Assembly: GCA_947624425.1 (NCBI GenBank)
Contig: CANQKG010000074.1
Coordinates: 1 to 7,023 of the forward strand
Length of the DNA stretch: 7,023 nucleotides
Direction: 5' to 3'
From: an uncultured Clostridia bacterium
GTDB lineage: Bacteria; Bacillota; Clostridia; Oscillospirales; Ruminococcaceae
The notes below the pieces were generated by a model. The model was not told where the DNA came from and ran no database searches. It worked only from the letters and a program-made list of their open reading frames with translations. Positions 1 to 6,704 of the stretch are shown here, in pieces (the stretch's first letter is position 1; each line of letters begins with the position of its first letter). The translations under genes were made by a program, and so were the position numbers.

Positions 1-369
1 CCCTTTGCCGTATTTGTCATAGCTGTATTTCCGCGCCGCTTTAATGGCGCCCTCGTTTGCCTCGGCGCCCGAATTGCCGAAAAACACCTTTTTACAGCCG
101 GTGAGCTTGCAAAGCAATTCCGCCAGTTCCGCCGCCGGAGCGGTATAATAGAGGTTCGAGGTGTGCTGCAATCTGCCCGCCTGTTCGGCTACCGCCGCCG
201 CCCATTCGGGATCCGAATACCCCAGCGCATTGACGCCGATCCCGCTGCCGAAATCGAGATAGGTTTTCCCGTCCCCAGTAGCGGTCGCGCCGCTGCCCTG
301 CTCCAGAAAGACCGGAAAGCGGCGGTAGGTATGCGCCACAAATGCCTCGTCGCGTTCTTTGTAATCCAT
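1..369 (-). CDS. argD: Acetylornithine aminotransferase, N-terminal part (cut by window edge)
   Basis: PLP-dependent transaminase that converts N-acetylglutamate 5-semialdehyde to N-acetylornithine, using glutamate as amino donor. Only the first 123 codons are present; the frame is open to base 1 and the PLP-lysine domain lies outside. The translation starts MDYKERDEAFVAHTYRRFPV and shows the family blocks YLDFGSGIGVNALGYSDPEW (about residues 38-57), HTSNLYYT (69-76) and the PLP-phosphate-binding FFGNSGAEANEGAIKAARKY (96-115). The start ATG (367-369) is set by GGAG (376-379 on the complement) with 6-nt spacing; this SD abuts the argB stop, and the intergenic gap is 10 nt, so translational coupling is likely. 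The HTSNLYY block and argB context favour argD over other class-III aminotransferases, though ArgD enzymes often also act in lysine synthesis. No frameshift is seen in the visible part. Confidence 0.95.
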   Translation of the reverse strand, partial: MDYKERDEAFVAHTYRRFPVFLEQGSGATATGDGKTYLDFGSGIGVNALGYSDPEWAAAVAEQAGRLQHTSNLYYTAPAAELAELLCKLTGCKKVFFGNSGAEANEGAIKAARKYSYDKYGKG

Positions 370-379
370 GCTATTCTCC

Positions 380-1237
380 TTAACTGAACATCGTGCCGAC
401 GCCCTCACTGGTGAGGATCTCGATCAAAATGGCATGGGGGATCCGCCCGTCGATGATGGTGGCGTTCGGCACGCCTCGCCGCACCGCCTCCACGCAGCAC
501 TCGATCTTGGGGATCATCCCCCCGCTGATGATCCCGGTTTTGACATAGTACGGCACCTCGCTGACATTGACATTCGAGATCAGCGTAGATTCGTCGTTCT
601 TATCCCGCAGCAGACCACGGATATCGGTCATGACGATCAGCTTCTGTGCGCCGAGCGCCGCCGCGATCCGCGCTGCCGCCGTATCGGCGTTGATATTGTA
701 GATCTCGCCGTCCTCACCGGTTGCAACGGTCGCCACCACCGGGATATAGCCCAAGTTCAGCGCGTCCACAATCAACCCGGTGTCGATCTCGTCGATCTCA
801 CCGACCTGTCCGAGATCCACTTCCCCCGCCATGCGGTGGGCGCGGATCATCTGCGCATCGGTGCCGCAAAGCCCCAGCGCCGTGCCGCCGTGCTGCTGCA
901 AAAGGGACACAAGCCCTTTGTTCACCTTTCCAGCCAGCACCATCTGCACGATCTCCGCCGTCGGCGCATCGGTATACCGCAAGCCGTCGATAAACCGGCT
1001 TTTAAGTCCCACCCGATCCAGCATATCGTTGATCTCGGGACCGCCGCCGTGTACCAGCACGACCCGCACTCCGACCAGCGACAGCAGTACCAGATCGGTC
1101 ATGACCGCGTCCTTTAACTCCGGACTGGTCATCGCGTTGCCGCCGTACTTCACCACCACGATCTTATCGTTATAGCTCTGGATAAAGGGGAGCGCGTCTA
1201 CCAGTATCTCGGCTCTGGATTGATTTTCGCTTGTCAT
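380..1237 (-). CDS. argB: Acetylglutamate kinase
   Basis: Cytosolic amino-acid-kinase-fold enzyme, 285 aa, phosphorylating N-acetylglutamate to N-acetylglutamyl 5-phosphate with ATP. Visible motifs are KYGGNAM (30-36, catalytic lysine and glycine loop), VHGGGPEIN (62-70, substrate loop), GLRYTD (85-90), NINAD (181-185), VMTDIRGL (202-209) and SGGMIPK (238-244, with the second conserved lysine). The roughly 28 residues before KYGG contain the amphipathic segment EILVDALPFIQSY. This resembles the N-terminal helix of arginine-inhibited hexameric kinases and is lacking in the short E. coli type, and the C-terminal GRIPHAILIEI..EGVGTM block fits the same class. Feedback inhibition by arginine is therefore inferred, and expected when argJ recycles the acetyl group. 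The start ATG is preceded by AGGTGG (1242-1247 on the complement), which overlaps the argJ stop; the gap is 9 nt. Confidence 0.97.
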   Translation of the reverse strand: MTSENQSRAEILVDALPFIQSYNDKIVVVKYGGNAMTSPELKDAVMTDLVLLSLVGVRVVLVHGGGPEINDMLDRVGLKSRFIDGLRYTDAPTAEIVQMVLAGKVNKGLVSLLQQHGGTALGLCGTDAQMIRAHRMAGEVDLGQVGEIDEIDTGLIVDALNLGYIPVVATVATGEDGEIYNINADTAAARIAAALGAQKLIVMTDIRGLLRDKNDESTLISNVNVSEVPYYVKTGIISGGMIPKIECCVEAVRRGVPNATIIDGRIPHAILIEILTSEGVGTMFS

Positions 1238-1246
1238 GATACCACC

Positions 1247-2488
1247 TCAGGTCCTGTAATCGCCGTTTATTTTCACATAGTCGTAGGTGAGATCGCATCC
1301 CCACGCGATCGCCGAGCAGTCCCCGCCGCCCAGCGAAATGAGGATTTTGATCTCGTCCGCCTCTAAAATCCGCTTTGCCTTTGCCTCCTGAAACGGCACG
1401 CCGCTGCCGTTTTGACAGACCGGCAGCGTCCCCTTTTCGCTTTTGAGGGTGACCGCCACCTTGTCGATCGAAAAGCTCCCCTCGGTGTAGCCGATCGCAC
1501 AGAGGATCCGCCCCCAGTTGGCGTCCGCGCCGAACATCGCCGCCTTGAACAGGCTGGAGGTGATGACCGATTTGGCGACCCGTCTGGCAGTCGCCCGATC
1601 GGGCGCATCGGTCACGGTGCATTCCAGCAGCTTGGTCGCGCCCTCGCCGTCGGCGGCGATCGCCCGCGACAGATTCATCAAAAGAATATAAAGTGCATTG
1701 ACAAAAACCGCATACCGCGGGTCCTCCGCCGAGGTGATCGGTTTTTTATCCGCGTCCCCCGAAGCCATGCAGGACACCATGTCGTTGGTCGAGGTGTCGC
1801 CGTCAACGCTGACCATATGGAAGGTTTCGTCCACCACCTGTGTGAGCGCTTTTTTCAGCAGCACGGCGGAAATATTCACATCGGTGGTGAGGAAGCAGAG
1901 CATGGTCGCCATATTCGGGTGGATCATGCCGCTGCCCTTTGCGATCCCCGCCACGGTGCAGTTTACCCCGTCGAGCGAGAAGGAAAGCGCCAGTTCCTTT
2001 TTCACGGTGTCGGTGGTCATGATCGCCTCCGCCGCCTGCCCGCTTCCCTCGGCAGAAAGCGCTTTTGCCAGCGTCGGGATCCCCTTGACGATCGGCTCGA
2101 TCGGGAGCGGCTCACCGATCACGCCGGTGGAGGCAACGATCACCTCGTCCTCGGGGATTTTCAGTGCGGCGGCGGTCGCTTTGCACATCTGATTTGCCTT
2201 TTCCACACCGTCCGCATTGCAGGTATTGGCATTTCCGCTGTTGACGATGACGGCGCGTGCCGTGCCGTTTGTGAGATGCTTTTTGGTGACGGCGATCGGC
2301 GCGCCCTTTACCTTATTGCGGGTATACATCGCCGCCGCGGCGCAGGAATGCTCCGCCGCGATCAACGCCAGGTCGCGTTTTTCTTTATTCTTCCGCACCC
2401 CGCAGTGGATACCGGCGGCGCGAAAGCCGTGAGGCGCGCAGATACCGCCTTCCACAAATGTAAATCCCTTGAACTTCACTAAGTCCAT
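1247..2488 (-). CDS. argJ: Glutamate N-acetyltransferase / ornithine acetyltransferase (ArgJ)
   Basis: 413-aa Ntn-type enzyme that transfers acetyl from N-acetylornithine to glutamate, releasing ornithine and regenerating N-acetylglutamate; some members also use acetyl-CoA. Members self-cleave into alpha and beta chains before a conserved threonine. Here the site is KGSGMIHPNMATML (184-197), with Thr195 as the expected nucleophile and cleavage after Ala194. STGVIGEPLPI (120-130) holds the oxyanion-hole Thr-Gly, IVNSGNANTC (81-90) is typical, and the protein ends with the characteristic YVKINGDYRT. Length matches the family. The start ATG is fixed by a perfect AGGAGG (2495-2500 on the complement) with 6-nt spacing, 15 nt after the argC stop. 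Whether it is bifunctional (acetyl-CoA too) or monofunctional cannot be read from sequence. No argA or argE is seen in the window, consistent with the cyclic pathway. Confidence 0.97.
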   Translation of the reverse strand: MDLVKFKGFTFVEGGICAPHGFRAAGIHCGVRKNKEKRDLALIAAEHSCAAAAMYTRNKVKGAPIAVTKKHLTNGTARAVIVNSGNANTCNADGVEKANQMCKATAAALKIPEDEVIVASTGVIGEPLPIEPIVKGIPTLAKALSAEGSGQAAEAIMTTDTVKKELALSFSLDGVNCTVAGIAKGSGMIHPNMATMLCFLTTDVNISAVLLKKALTQVVDETFHMVSVDGDTSTNDMVSCMASGDADKKPITSAEDPRYAVFVNALYILLMNLSRAIAADGEGATKLLECTVTDAPDRATARRVAKSVITSSLFKAAMFGADANWGRILCAIGYTEGSFSIDKVAVTLKSEKGTLPVCQNGSGVPFQEAKAKRILEADEIKILISLGGGDCSAIAWGCDLTYDYVKINGDYRT

Positions 2489-2503
2489 TTTCTTCCTCCT
2501 GTA

Positions 2504-3541
2504 TCAAAACGCGGGCGGTATCATGGTAAGCCCCGTAGTCTCATCCAGTCCGTACCAGAGATTCATGTTCTGGATCGCCTGTCCCGCCGCGCCTTTTACC
2601 ATATTGTCGATTGCCGAAACCAGTATGATCCTGCCGGTACGGGGATCGGTGTGGAGCGACAGGTCGCAGTAGTTGGCGTACTTGACCCGCCCCAAATTGG
2701 CGACCGTGCCCTCCGGCAGTACCCGCACAAACGGCTCGTTTTGATAGCTTTCCCGATAAAGGCGGTAGAGCTCCTCAGCGGTCACCTTTCGCCTGCTGTC
2801 TGCATAGACGGTGGACACGATCCCGCGATTGACCGGCAGCAGATGCGGCACAAAGGTGATCCGCACCGGCTCGCCCGCCAGCCCGCTCAGCGTCTGCTCG
2901 ATCTCGGGCGTGTGACGGTGCTGTGCGATTTTATAGGGCGAAAACGCCTCGTTGCAGTCGGGATAATGGGTGGTTTGGCTCAACCCCCGTCCCGCGCCGG
3001 TTACACCCGACTTCGCGTCGATGATGATGCTGTCCGGCTTCACAAGCCCTGCCCGCAGAACCGGCGCCAGCGAAAGACCGATGCCGGTCGGATAACAGCC
3101 CGGGTTCCCGATGATGGCGGCGTCCGCCGTCACCAGCTTACGATGAAGCTCGGGGATACAATAGACCGCTTTGCCGTGCAGCTCGGGCTTTTGGTAGGAA
3201 AGCCCGTACCACTTTTCATACTCCGCCGGATCGGTGAGTCTGAAATCCGCCCCCAGGTCGATAAACCGTTTCCCCTTTGCAAGGCATTTTTCCGCCAGCT
3301 GCTCCGACAGCCCATGCGGCAGAGAGGCAAACACCAGATCGCTTGCCGCGATCACCCCGTCCTCATCGGTCAGAGTGAGATCGCATATGCCGGCAAGACT
3401 GGGATAGACCTCGCTCAATTTTTGACCGGTAAAGCTGACCGAGCTGACTGCCGCAAGCTCCGCCTCCGGGTGCCGCAGCAGCAGCCGTGCCAGCTCCTCG
3501 CCGGCATAGCCGGTCGCCCCGATAATTCCCGCTTTAATCAT
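2504..3541 (-). CDS. argC: N-acetyl-gamma-glutamyl-phosphate reductase
   Basis: 345-aa NADPH-dependent dehydrogenase reducing N-acetylglutamyl phosphate to the 5-semialdehyde. The N-terminal Rossmann motif GATGYAGEEL is at 8-17. DLGADFRL (95-102) follows, then the catalytic-cysteine block GNPGCYPTG (145-153, Cys149), DAKSGVTGAGRG (175-186), the QHRHTPEIEQ segment (207-216) that carries the conserved histidine, and FVPHLLPVNRGI (230-241). Length is normal for the family. The ATG (3539-3541) overlaps the argH TGA as ATGA, and an AGGAG (3549-3553 on the complement) lies inside the end of argH with 7-nt spacing, so translation is probably coupled to argH. No defects are seen. Confidence 0.97.
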   Translation of the reverse strand: MIKAGIIGATGYAGEELARLLLRHPEAELAAVSSVSFTGQKLSEVYPSLAGICDLTLTDEDGVIAASDLVFASLPHGLSEQLAEKCLAKGKRFIDLGADFRLTDPAEYEKWYGLSYQKPELHGKAVYCIPELHRKLVTADAAIIGNPGCYPTGIGLSLAPVLRAGLVKPDSIIIDAKSGVTGAGRGLSQTTHYPDCNEAFSPYKIAQHRHTPEIEQTLSGLAGEPVRITFVPHLLPVNRGIVSTVYADSRRKVTAEELYRLYRESYQNEPFVRVLPEGTVANLGRVKYANYCDLSLHTDPRTGRIILVSAIDNMVKGAAGQAIQNMNLWYGLDETTGLTMIPPAF

Positions 3542-4923
3542 ACTTTCTCTCCTGTCAGCTTTTCTCGTACCGCGGCTGCCTGCGCCAGCACGCTTTCGGG
3601 CGCGGGTCCGCCGTATACCGTTCTGCCCGCCACACAGCGATCCAGCGCAATCGCCTGATAAATATCCTCGCCAAACGCCTCATGCGCCGCATGATATTCC
3701 GCAAACGGCAGCGTTTCCAGCGTATGCCCCGTTTCGATACAGCGGGCGACCAGTCCGCCCGTCACCTTATAGGCGTCCCGAAACGGCACTCCCTGCCGCA
3801 CCAGATAATCGGCACAGTCGGTGGCGTTCAAAAAGCCCTCGGCTGCCGCCGCGCGCATATTCTCCTTTTTCACCCGGCAAGTCGCCAGCATCGGCGTCAT
3901 GGTGGACACGCACAGCCGCGCCGTATCAAATGCATCGAACACCGCCTGCTTATCCTCCTGCATATCCTTATTATAGGCAAGCGGCAGACCCTTCATCATG
4001 GTGAGCAGCGTCACCAGATCGCCGATCACCCGCCCCGTTTTGCCGCGGATCAGCTCGGTCACATCGGGATTTTTCTTCTGCGGCATGATGCTGGAACCGG
4101 TCGCATAGGCATCGTCCAGCTCGATGAACCGAAACTCCCACGAGCACCAGAGAATGATCTCCTCCGACAAACGGGAAAGGTGGGTCATCAAAAGTGCGAG
4201 CGCGGCAGTCAGCTCGATGCAGAAATCGCGGTCCGCCACCCCGTCAAGGCTGTTTGCCACAGGCGCCCGAAAGCCGAGCAGCTTTGCTGTCCGCGCCCGA
4301 TCGATCGGATAGGTGGTAGTCGCCAGTGCGCCGCTTCCGAGCGGACATTCCTCCATTCTCTCCTCGGCGTCGGACAGGCGGGCGACGTCCCGCAGCAGCA
4401 TATCGGCATACGCCATGAGATGATGCCCGAAGGTGATCGGCTGGGCGCGTTGGAGATGAGTATATCCCGGCATCACGGTATCGGCGTTCTGCTCGGCAAG
4501 GCGGCAGAGCGTTTCGATCAGCTCCCGCAAAAGCGGCAAAAGGGTGTTCACCTCGTCCCGCAGATAAAGCCGCAGATCGAGCGCCACCTGATCGTTCCGG
4601 CTCCGCGCGGTGTGCAGCCGCTTGCCCGCGTCCCCGATCCGGCGGGTCAGCTCCGCCTCGATAAACATATGGATATCCTCGGCGTTCGGGTCGGGCGTCA
4701 GCGCGCCGCTCTGAAGCTCCGAGAGGATCTCCTCCAGCCCGTCGGTGATCGCCTGCACATCCTCCGGCGTCAGAATTCCCACCTCGCCCAGCATGGCGGC
4801 ATGGGCGATGCTCCCGCGAATGTCCTGCCGGTACATCCGCGCGTCAAAAGAAATGGAGGAGTTAAAATCGTTCACGCGGGAATCGGTCTCCTTTTGGAAC
4901 CGTCCCGCCCACATCTTTTCCAT
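3538..4923 (-). CDS. argH: Argininosuccinate lyase
   Basis: 461-aa member of the fumarase/aspartase superfamily that splits argininosuccinate into arginine and fumarate, the last step of the pathway; homotetramer in known members. It begins MEKMWAGRFQKETD, the usual start of bacterial ArgH. Conserved regions are HTARSRNDQVALDL (about 104-117), GYTHLQRAQP (153-162, catalytic histidine) and the flexible signature loop GSSIMPQKKNPD (276-287). The frame stays open upstream to 4953, but the ATG at 4921-4923 is chosen because AGGGG (4931-4935 on the complement) sits 7 nt before it and the family begins there. Another in-frame ATG at 4912-4914 lacks a better SD. It overlaps argC by 4 bp, while upstream it is separated from argG by an abnormal 403-nt gap full of inverted repeats. 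Confidence 0.97.
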   Translation of the reverse strand: MEKMWAGRFQKETDSRVNDFNSSISFDARMYRQDIRGSIAHAAMLGEVGILTPEDVQAITDGLEEILSELQSGALTPDPNAEDIHMFIEAELTRRIGDAGKRLHTARSRNDQVALDLRLYLRDEVNTLLPLLRELIETLCRLAEQNADTVMPGYTHLQRAQPITFGHHLMAYADMLLRDVARLSDAEERMEECPLGSGALATTTYPIDRARTAKLLGFRAPVANSLDGVADRDFCIELTAALALLMTHLSRLSEEIILWCSWEFRFIELDDAYATGSSIMPQKKNPDVTELIRGKTGRVIGDLVTLLTMMKGLPLAYNKDMQEDKQAVFDAFDTARLCVSTMTPMLATCRVKKENMRAAAAEGFLNATDCADYLVRQGVPFRDAYKVTGGLVARCIETGHTLETLPFAEYHAAHEAFGEDIYQAIALDRCVAGRTVYGGPAPESVLAQAAAVREKLTGEKV

Positions 4924-4930
4924 CTGTTTT

Positions 4931-4935
4931 CCCCT
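4931..4935 (-). promoter_or_regulatory. Ribosome binding site of argH (decides the start)
   Basis: Reads AGGGG on the minus strand, 7 nt before the ATG at 4921-4923. It supports this ATG over the in-frame upstream start near 4953, whose codons would lie in the hairpin 4952-4974. Confidence 0.7.
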
Positions 4936-4939
4936 ATCC

Positions 4940-4974
4940 AAAAATGCAGACAAGGCAGACCGGAAGTCTGCCTT
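4940..4974 (-). terminator. Hairpin with nearby U-tract before argH: weak terminator or attenuator candidate
   Basis: Minus-strand AAGGCAGAC and GTCTGCCTT (4966-4974 with 4952-4960) form a perfect 9-bp stem around a 5-nt loop. The stem is followed by GTCTGC and then ATTTTT (4945-4940). The U-run starts about 8 nt after the stem, too far for a textbook intrinsic terminator. However, the second GTCTGC (4946-4951) could replace the first in pairing with GCAGAC (4966-4971), which would bring a shorter hairpin directly against the U-run. It stands just upstream of the argH SD, so it may also act in mRNA processing or partial termination between argG and argH. The function is inferred. Confidence 0.35.
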
Positions 4975-5045
4975 CAGTCTGGCAAAAAGTATCGTAACTG
5001 TGACATGTTATAACTCGTCACGGAGGCGGGCATGTACCGCCGCAG

Positions 5046-5108
5046 TGACACCCCTAGAGAAAACCGGTGCAGGCGGTGTCAGTATTGGCACAAGCCAAAC
5101 CGGTTTTC
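5046..5108. ncRNA. Possible H-type pseudoknot RNA element
   Basis: TGACACC (5046-5052) is complementary to GGTGTCA (5075-5081), and GAAAACCGGT (5059-5068) is complementary to ACCGGTTTTC (5099-5108). The order is A-B-A'-B', so the two perfect stems (7 and 10 bp) interlock. A third hairpin, TTGGC-ACAA-GCCAA (5085-5098), fills the last loop and abuts the 10-bp stem. The same pairs exist in RNA from either strand; the operon transcript would carry the minus copy. It could be a folded pseudoknot or two mutually exclusive hairpins acting as a switch. I do not recognise a known RNA family, and the strand is not decided by the sequence. Confidence 0.35.
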
Positions 5109-5188
5109 GACGAAAAGGGGGAATCGGGGGCTTTGCCGCCGAAACGCGCCCTGTGGGCGAAACAGTGAGGCGGGAATGGCGCCGCGGT

Positions 5189-5228
5189 CAATTTTGCGCG
5201 AGCGTCATCGCGAGCAAAAGCAAAATTG
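5189..5228. repeat. Inverted repeat CAATTTTGC/GCAAAATTG with inner stem
   Basis: CAATTTTGC (5189-5197) pairs perfectly with GCAAAATTG (5220-5228). Inside, CGCGA (5197-5201) is complementary to TCGCG (5208-5212); base 5197 is shared, so both stems cannot be complete at once. The word GCGAGC occurs directly repeated within it. No U-run follows on either strand, so it is not a terminator. Confidence 0.5.
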
Positions 5229-5238
5229 GGAACCGCAA

Positions 5239-5296
5239 GAGGGCAAACACAGAGCTAAATGAGCTTTAGCGAGTGAAGCGATTGTGTTTGTCCCTC
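5239..5296. repeat. Long compound hairpin (13-bp outer, 6-bp inner)
   Basis: GAGGGCAAACACA (5239-5251) pairs with the segment 5283-5296 (TGTGTTTG, one bulged T at 5291, then CCCTC). GCTAAA (5254-5259) and TTTAGC (5265-5270) form an inner hairpin with loop TGAGC. No U-tract adjoins. It resembles the short palindromic intergenic repeats common in bacterial genomes; that identity is inferred. Confidence 0.5.
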
Positions 5297-5298
5297 GA

Positions 5299-5323
5299 AG
5301 CGTGGCGAATTTTTCGCCACGCT
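5299..5323 (-). repeat. Perfect 10-bp hairpin immediately after argG
   Basis: AGCGTGGCGA (5299-5308) and TCGCCACGCT (5314-5323) form a perfect stem with a 5-nt A/T loop, 3 nt past the argG stop codon. Neither strand has a U-run directly after it, so an intrinsic terminator is not supported. A role in stabilising the argG mRNA 3' end or in processing is possible but only inferred. Confidence 0.55.
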
Positions 5324-5326
5324 GAT

Positions 5327-6547
5327 TTACTTCCGCTTGGCGTCCAGCATCGCCTTCACCTTGATCGGCAGTCCGAACAGATTGATAAAGCCCTGCGAAT
5401 CCATCTGATTATACACATCGTCCTCACCGAAGGTGGCGACTTCCTCACTGTAAAGGGTGTAAGGCGAGGTCACGCCGGCATTGATGATATTCCCCTTATA
5501 GAGCTTTAGCTTCACATCACCGGTCACCGTTTTCTGCGTTTCGTCCACAAAGGCGGAAAGCGCCTCCCGCAGCGGCGTGTACCACTGACCGTTGTAAACG
5601 ATGTCGGCAAACTTCAAAGCGATCTGCTGCTTATAATGCTGTGTTTCCTTATCCAGCGTGATCGTTTCCAGCACATCATGAGCATGATAGAGGATCGTGC
5701 CGCCCGGTGTTTCGTACACTCCTCTGGACTTCATGCCGACCAGCCGGTTCTCCACCAGATCGGCAAGCCCGATTCCGTTCGCGCCGCCCAGCCGGTTGAG
5801 CGCCTTAATGAGGTCGGAGCCTTTCATCTCCACCCCGTCCAGCGCGGTCGGCACACCTTTTTCAAAATGGATCGTCACATAGGTCGGCTGATCGGGCGCC
5901 TTCTCGGGCGATACTCCCATTTCGAGAATCTCGTCATACTTGGGCTCGTTGGCAGGGTCCTCCAGATCCAGTCCCTCATGGGACAGGTGCCAGAGGTTTT
6001 TATCCTTCGAGTAGCTGGTTTCCCGTGTGATCTTCAGCGGAATATGATGCGCCTCGGCATAGTCGATCTCCTCATCGCGGGACTTGATGTCCCAAATCCG
6101 CCACGGCGCGATGATGGTCATCTCCGGCGCAAAGGCCTTGATGGTCAGCTCGAACCGCACCTGGTCGTTCCCCTTGCCGGTGCAGCCGTGGCAGATGGCG
6201 TCCGCGCCCTCCGCCTTGGCGATCTCCACGATCCGCTTGGCAATGACCGGTCTTGCAAAGGAGGTGCCGAGCAGATATTTGCCCTCGTACACCGCGTCCG
6301 CCTTCAAGGTCGGAAAGACAAATTCGTCCACAAACTCGTCCTGAAGATCCTCGATATACAGCTTGGAAGCGCCGGTCGCCAGAGCCTTCTCCTCCAGCCC
6401 GTCCAGCTCCGCCTCCTGCCCCACATCGCCCGATACGGCAATGATCTCGGGATCGCCGTAGTTCTCCTTCAGCCACGGGATGATGATCGAGGTGTCCAGC
6501 CCGCCCGAATAGGCAAGCACGACCTTTTTGATTTTTTTGTCAGCCAT
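5327..6547 (-). CDS. argG: Argininosuccinate synthase
   Basis: 406-aa ATP-dependent ligase joining citrulline and aspartate to give argininosuccinate, AMP and pyrophosphate; a cytosolic tetramer in known members. The N-terminal PP-loop ATP motif AYSGGLDTS is at 12-20. Next come [14 protein letters not shown] (about 87-100), [15 protein letters not shown] (119-133), [14 protein letters not shown] (148-161) and [20 protein letters not shown] (179-198), all typical. Start choice: the frame is open upstream through ATG 6671-6673 and TTG 6698-6700. The ATG at 6545-6547 is preferred because GGAG (6554-6557 on the complement) is 6 nt upstream and the P-loop then lies about 12 residues from the N-terminus, as is normal. 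It is the first gene after the promoter at 6716-6745. Downstream it is separated from argH by the repeat-rich gap rather than the usual tight junction. Confidence 0.97.
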   Translation of the reverse strand: MADKKIKKVVLAYSGGLDTSIIIPWLKENYGDPEIIAVSGDVGQEAELDGLEEKALATGASKLYIEDLQDEFVDEFVFPTLKADAVYEGKYLLGTSFARPVIAKRIVEIAKAEGADAICHGCTGKGNDQVRFELTIKAFAPEMTIIAPWRIWDIKSRDEEIDYAEAHHIPLKITRETSYSKDKNLWHLSHEGLDLEDPANEPKYDEILEMGVSPEKAPDQPTYVTIHFEKGVPTALDGVEMKGSDLIKALNRLGGANGIGLADLVENRLVGMKSRGVYETPGGTILYHAHDVLETITLDKETQHYKQQIALKFADIVYNGQWYTPLREALSAFVDETQKTVTGDVKLKLYKGNIINAGVTSPYTLYSEEVATFGEDDVYNQMDSQGFINLFGLPIKVKAMLDAKRK

Positions 6548-6673
6548 GATAATCTCCATTCTGCCGCTTTGCGTGATCGGAACCCTAAGCGCCTGCCGAA
6601 GCGGCTCGGCAGAGGCTCTTGCCGCGAAGGCGTCCGAAGCACGGTGGAAATCATATTTTTGCGATGTTTCCAT
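6548..6673 (-). other. In-frame, arginine-rich leader reading frame upstream of argG
   Basis: From ATG 6671-6673, 42 codons run without a stop straight into argG. The frame has its own GGAG (6678-6681 on the complement), but only 4 nt from the ATG. It encodes [20 protein letters not shown] and onward, with five arginines (CGT, AGA, CGG, AGG, AGA). On the same RNA, CTGCCGA and TCGGCAG (6593-6599 and 6606-6612) form a 7-bp hairpin, which competes with an inner GCCG/CGGC pairing. It may be an alternative N-terminal extension, a translated leader tied to arginine supply, or chance. It is not a conserved part of ArgG as far as I know. Confidence 0.3.
6553..6558 (-). promoter_or_regulatory. Ribosome binding site of argG (decides the start)
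   Basis: TGGAGA on the minus strand; its GGAG core (6554-6557) is 6 nt from the ATG at 6545-6547. It supports the short 406-aa ArgG over the longer in-frame options. Confidence 0.7.
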
Positions 6674-6704
6674 TTTACTCCGGTTTGCGGCAAAATGCAA
6701 CCCC

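Larger units (their letters stand above)
4924..5326. repeat. 403-nt non-coding gap between argG and argH, dense in inverted repeats
   Basis: No convincing gene is seen on either strand. From the argG side the stretch holds a 10-bp hairpin (5299-5323), a 13-bp hairpin with an inner 6-bp hairpin (5239-5296), a 9-bp stem enclosing a 5-bp stem (5189-5228), CGCCC-TGT-GGGCG (5147-5159), two interlocking stems (5046-5108), GTGAC/GTCAC around the palindrome GTTATAAC (5000-5021), and a 9-bp hairpin (4952-4974). The other junctions of the operon are 15 nt or less, so this gap is out of character and looks like inserted repeat DNA or a structured RNA. No clear terminal inverted repeats or target duplication were found. 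The minus-strand TATAAC (5008-5013) has no acceptable -35, so no separate argH promoter is called. Confidence 0.6.

Noticed and set aside
144..149. TATAAT on the plus strand within argD
   Set aside because: It is coding sequence (Leu-Tyr-Tyr on the minus strand) with no suitable -35 at 16-18 nt.
3682..5013. Long plus-strand open frame (443 codons) opposite argH, with similar frames opposite argG, argC, argJ and argB
   Set aside because: They are antisense to well-matched enzymes, have His/Arg/Gln-rich compositions unlike any family I know, and arise from the G/C-biased third positions of the real genes.
5117..5174. G-quadruplex on the plus strand
   Set aside because: Two runs of five G are close together, but the next G-runs are short and more than 20 nt away.
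5032..5262. Plus-strand 76-codon frame and an overlapping frame ending near 5269 in the argG-argH gap
   Set aside because: They run through the arms of several inverted repeats, have Arg/Cys-rich low-quality translations and lack a convincing ribosome binding site.
4924..5326. CRISPR array or transposase remnant
   Set aside because: The repeats are different inverted repeats, not regular direct repeats with spacers, and no transposase-like translation or target duplication is visible.
6548..6700. Longer ArgG beginning at TTG 6698-6700
   Set aside because: There is no good SD at that distance, it adds residues absent from the family, and the ATG at 6547 has a well-placed SD.
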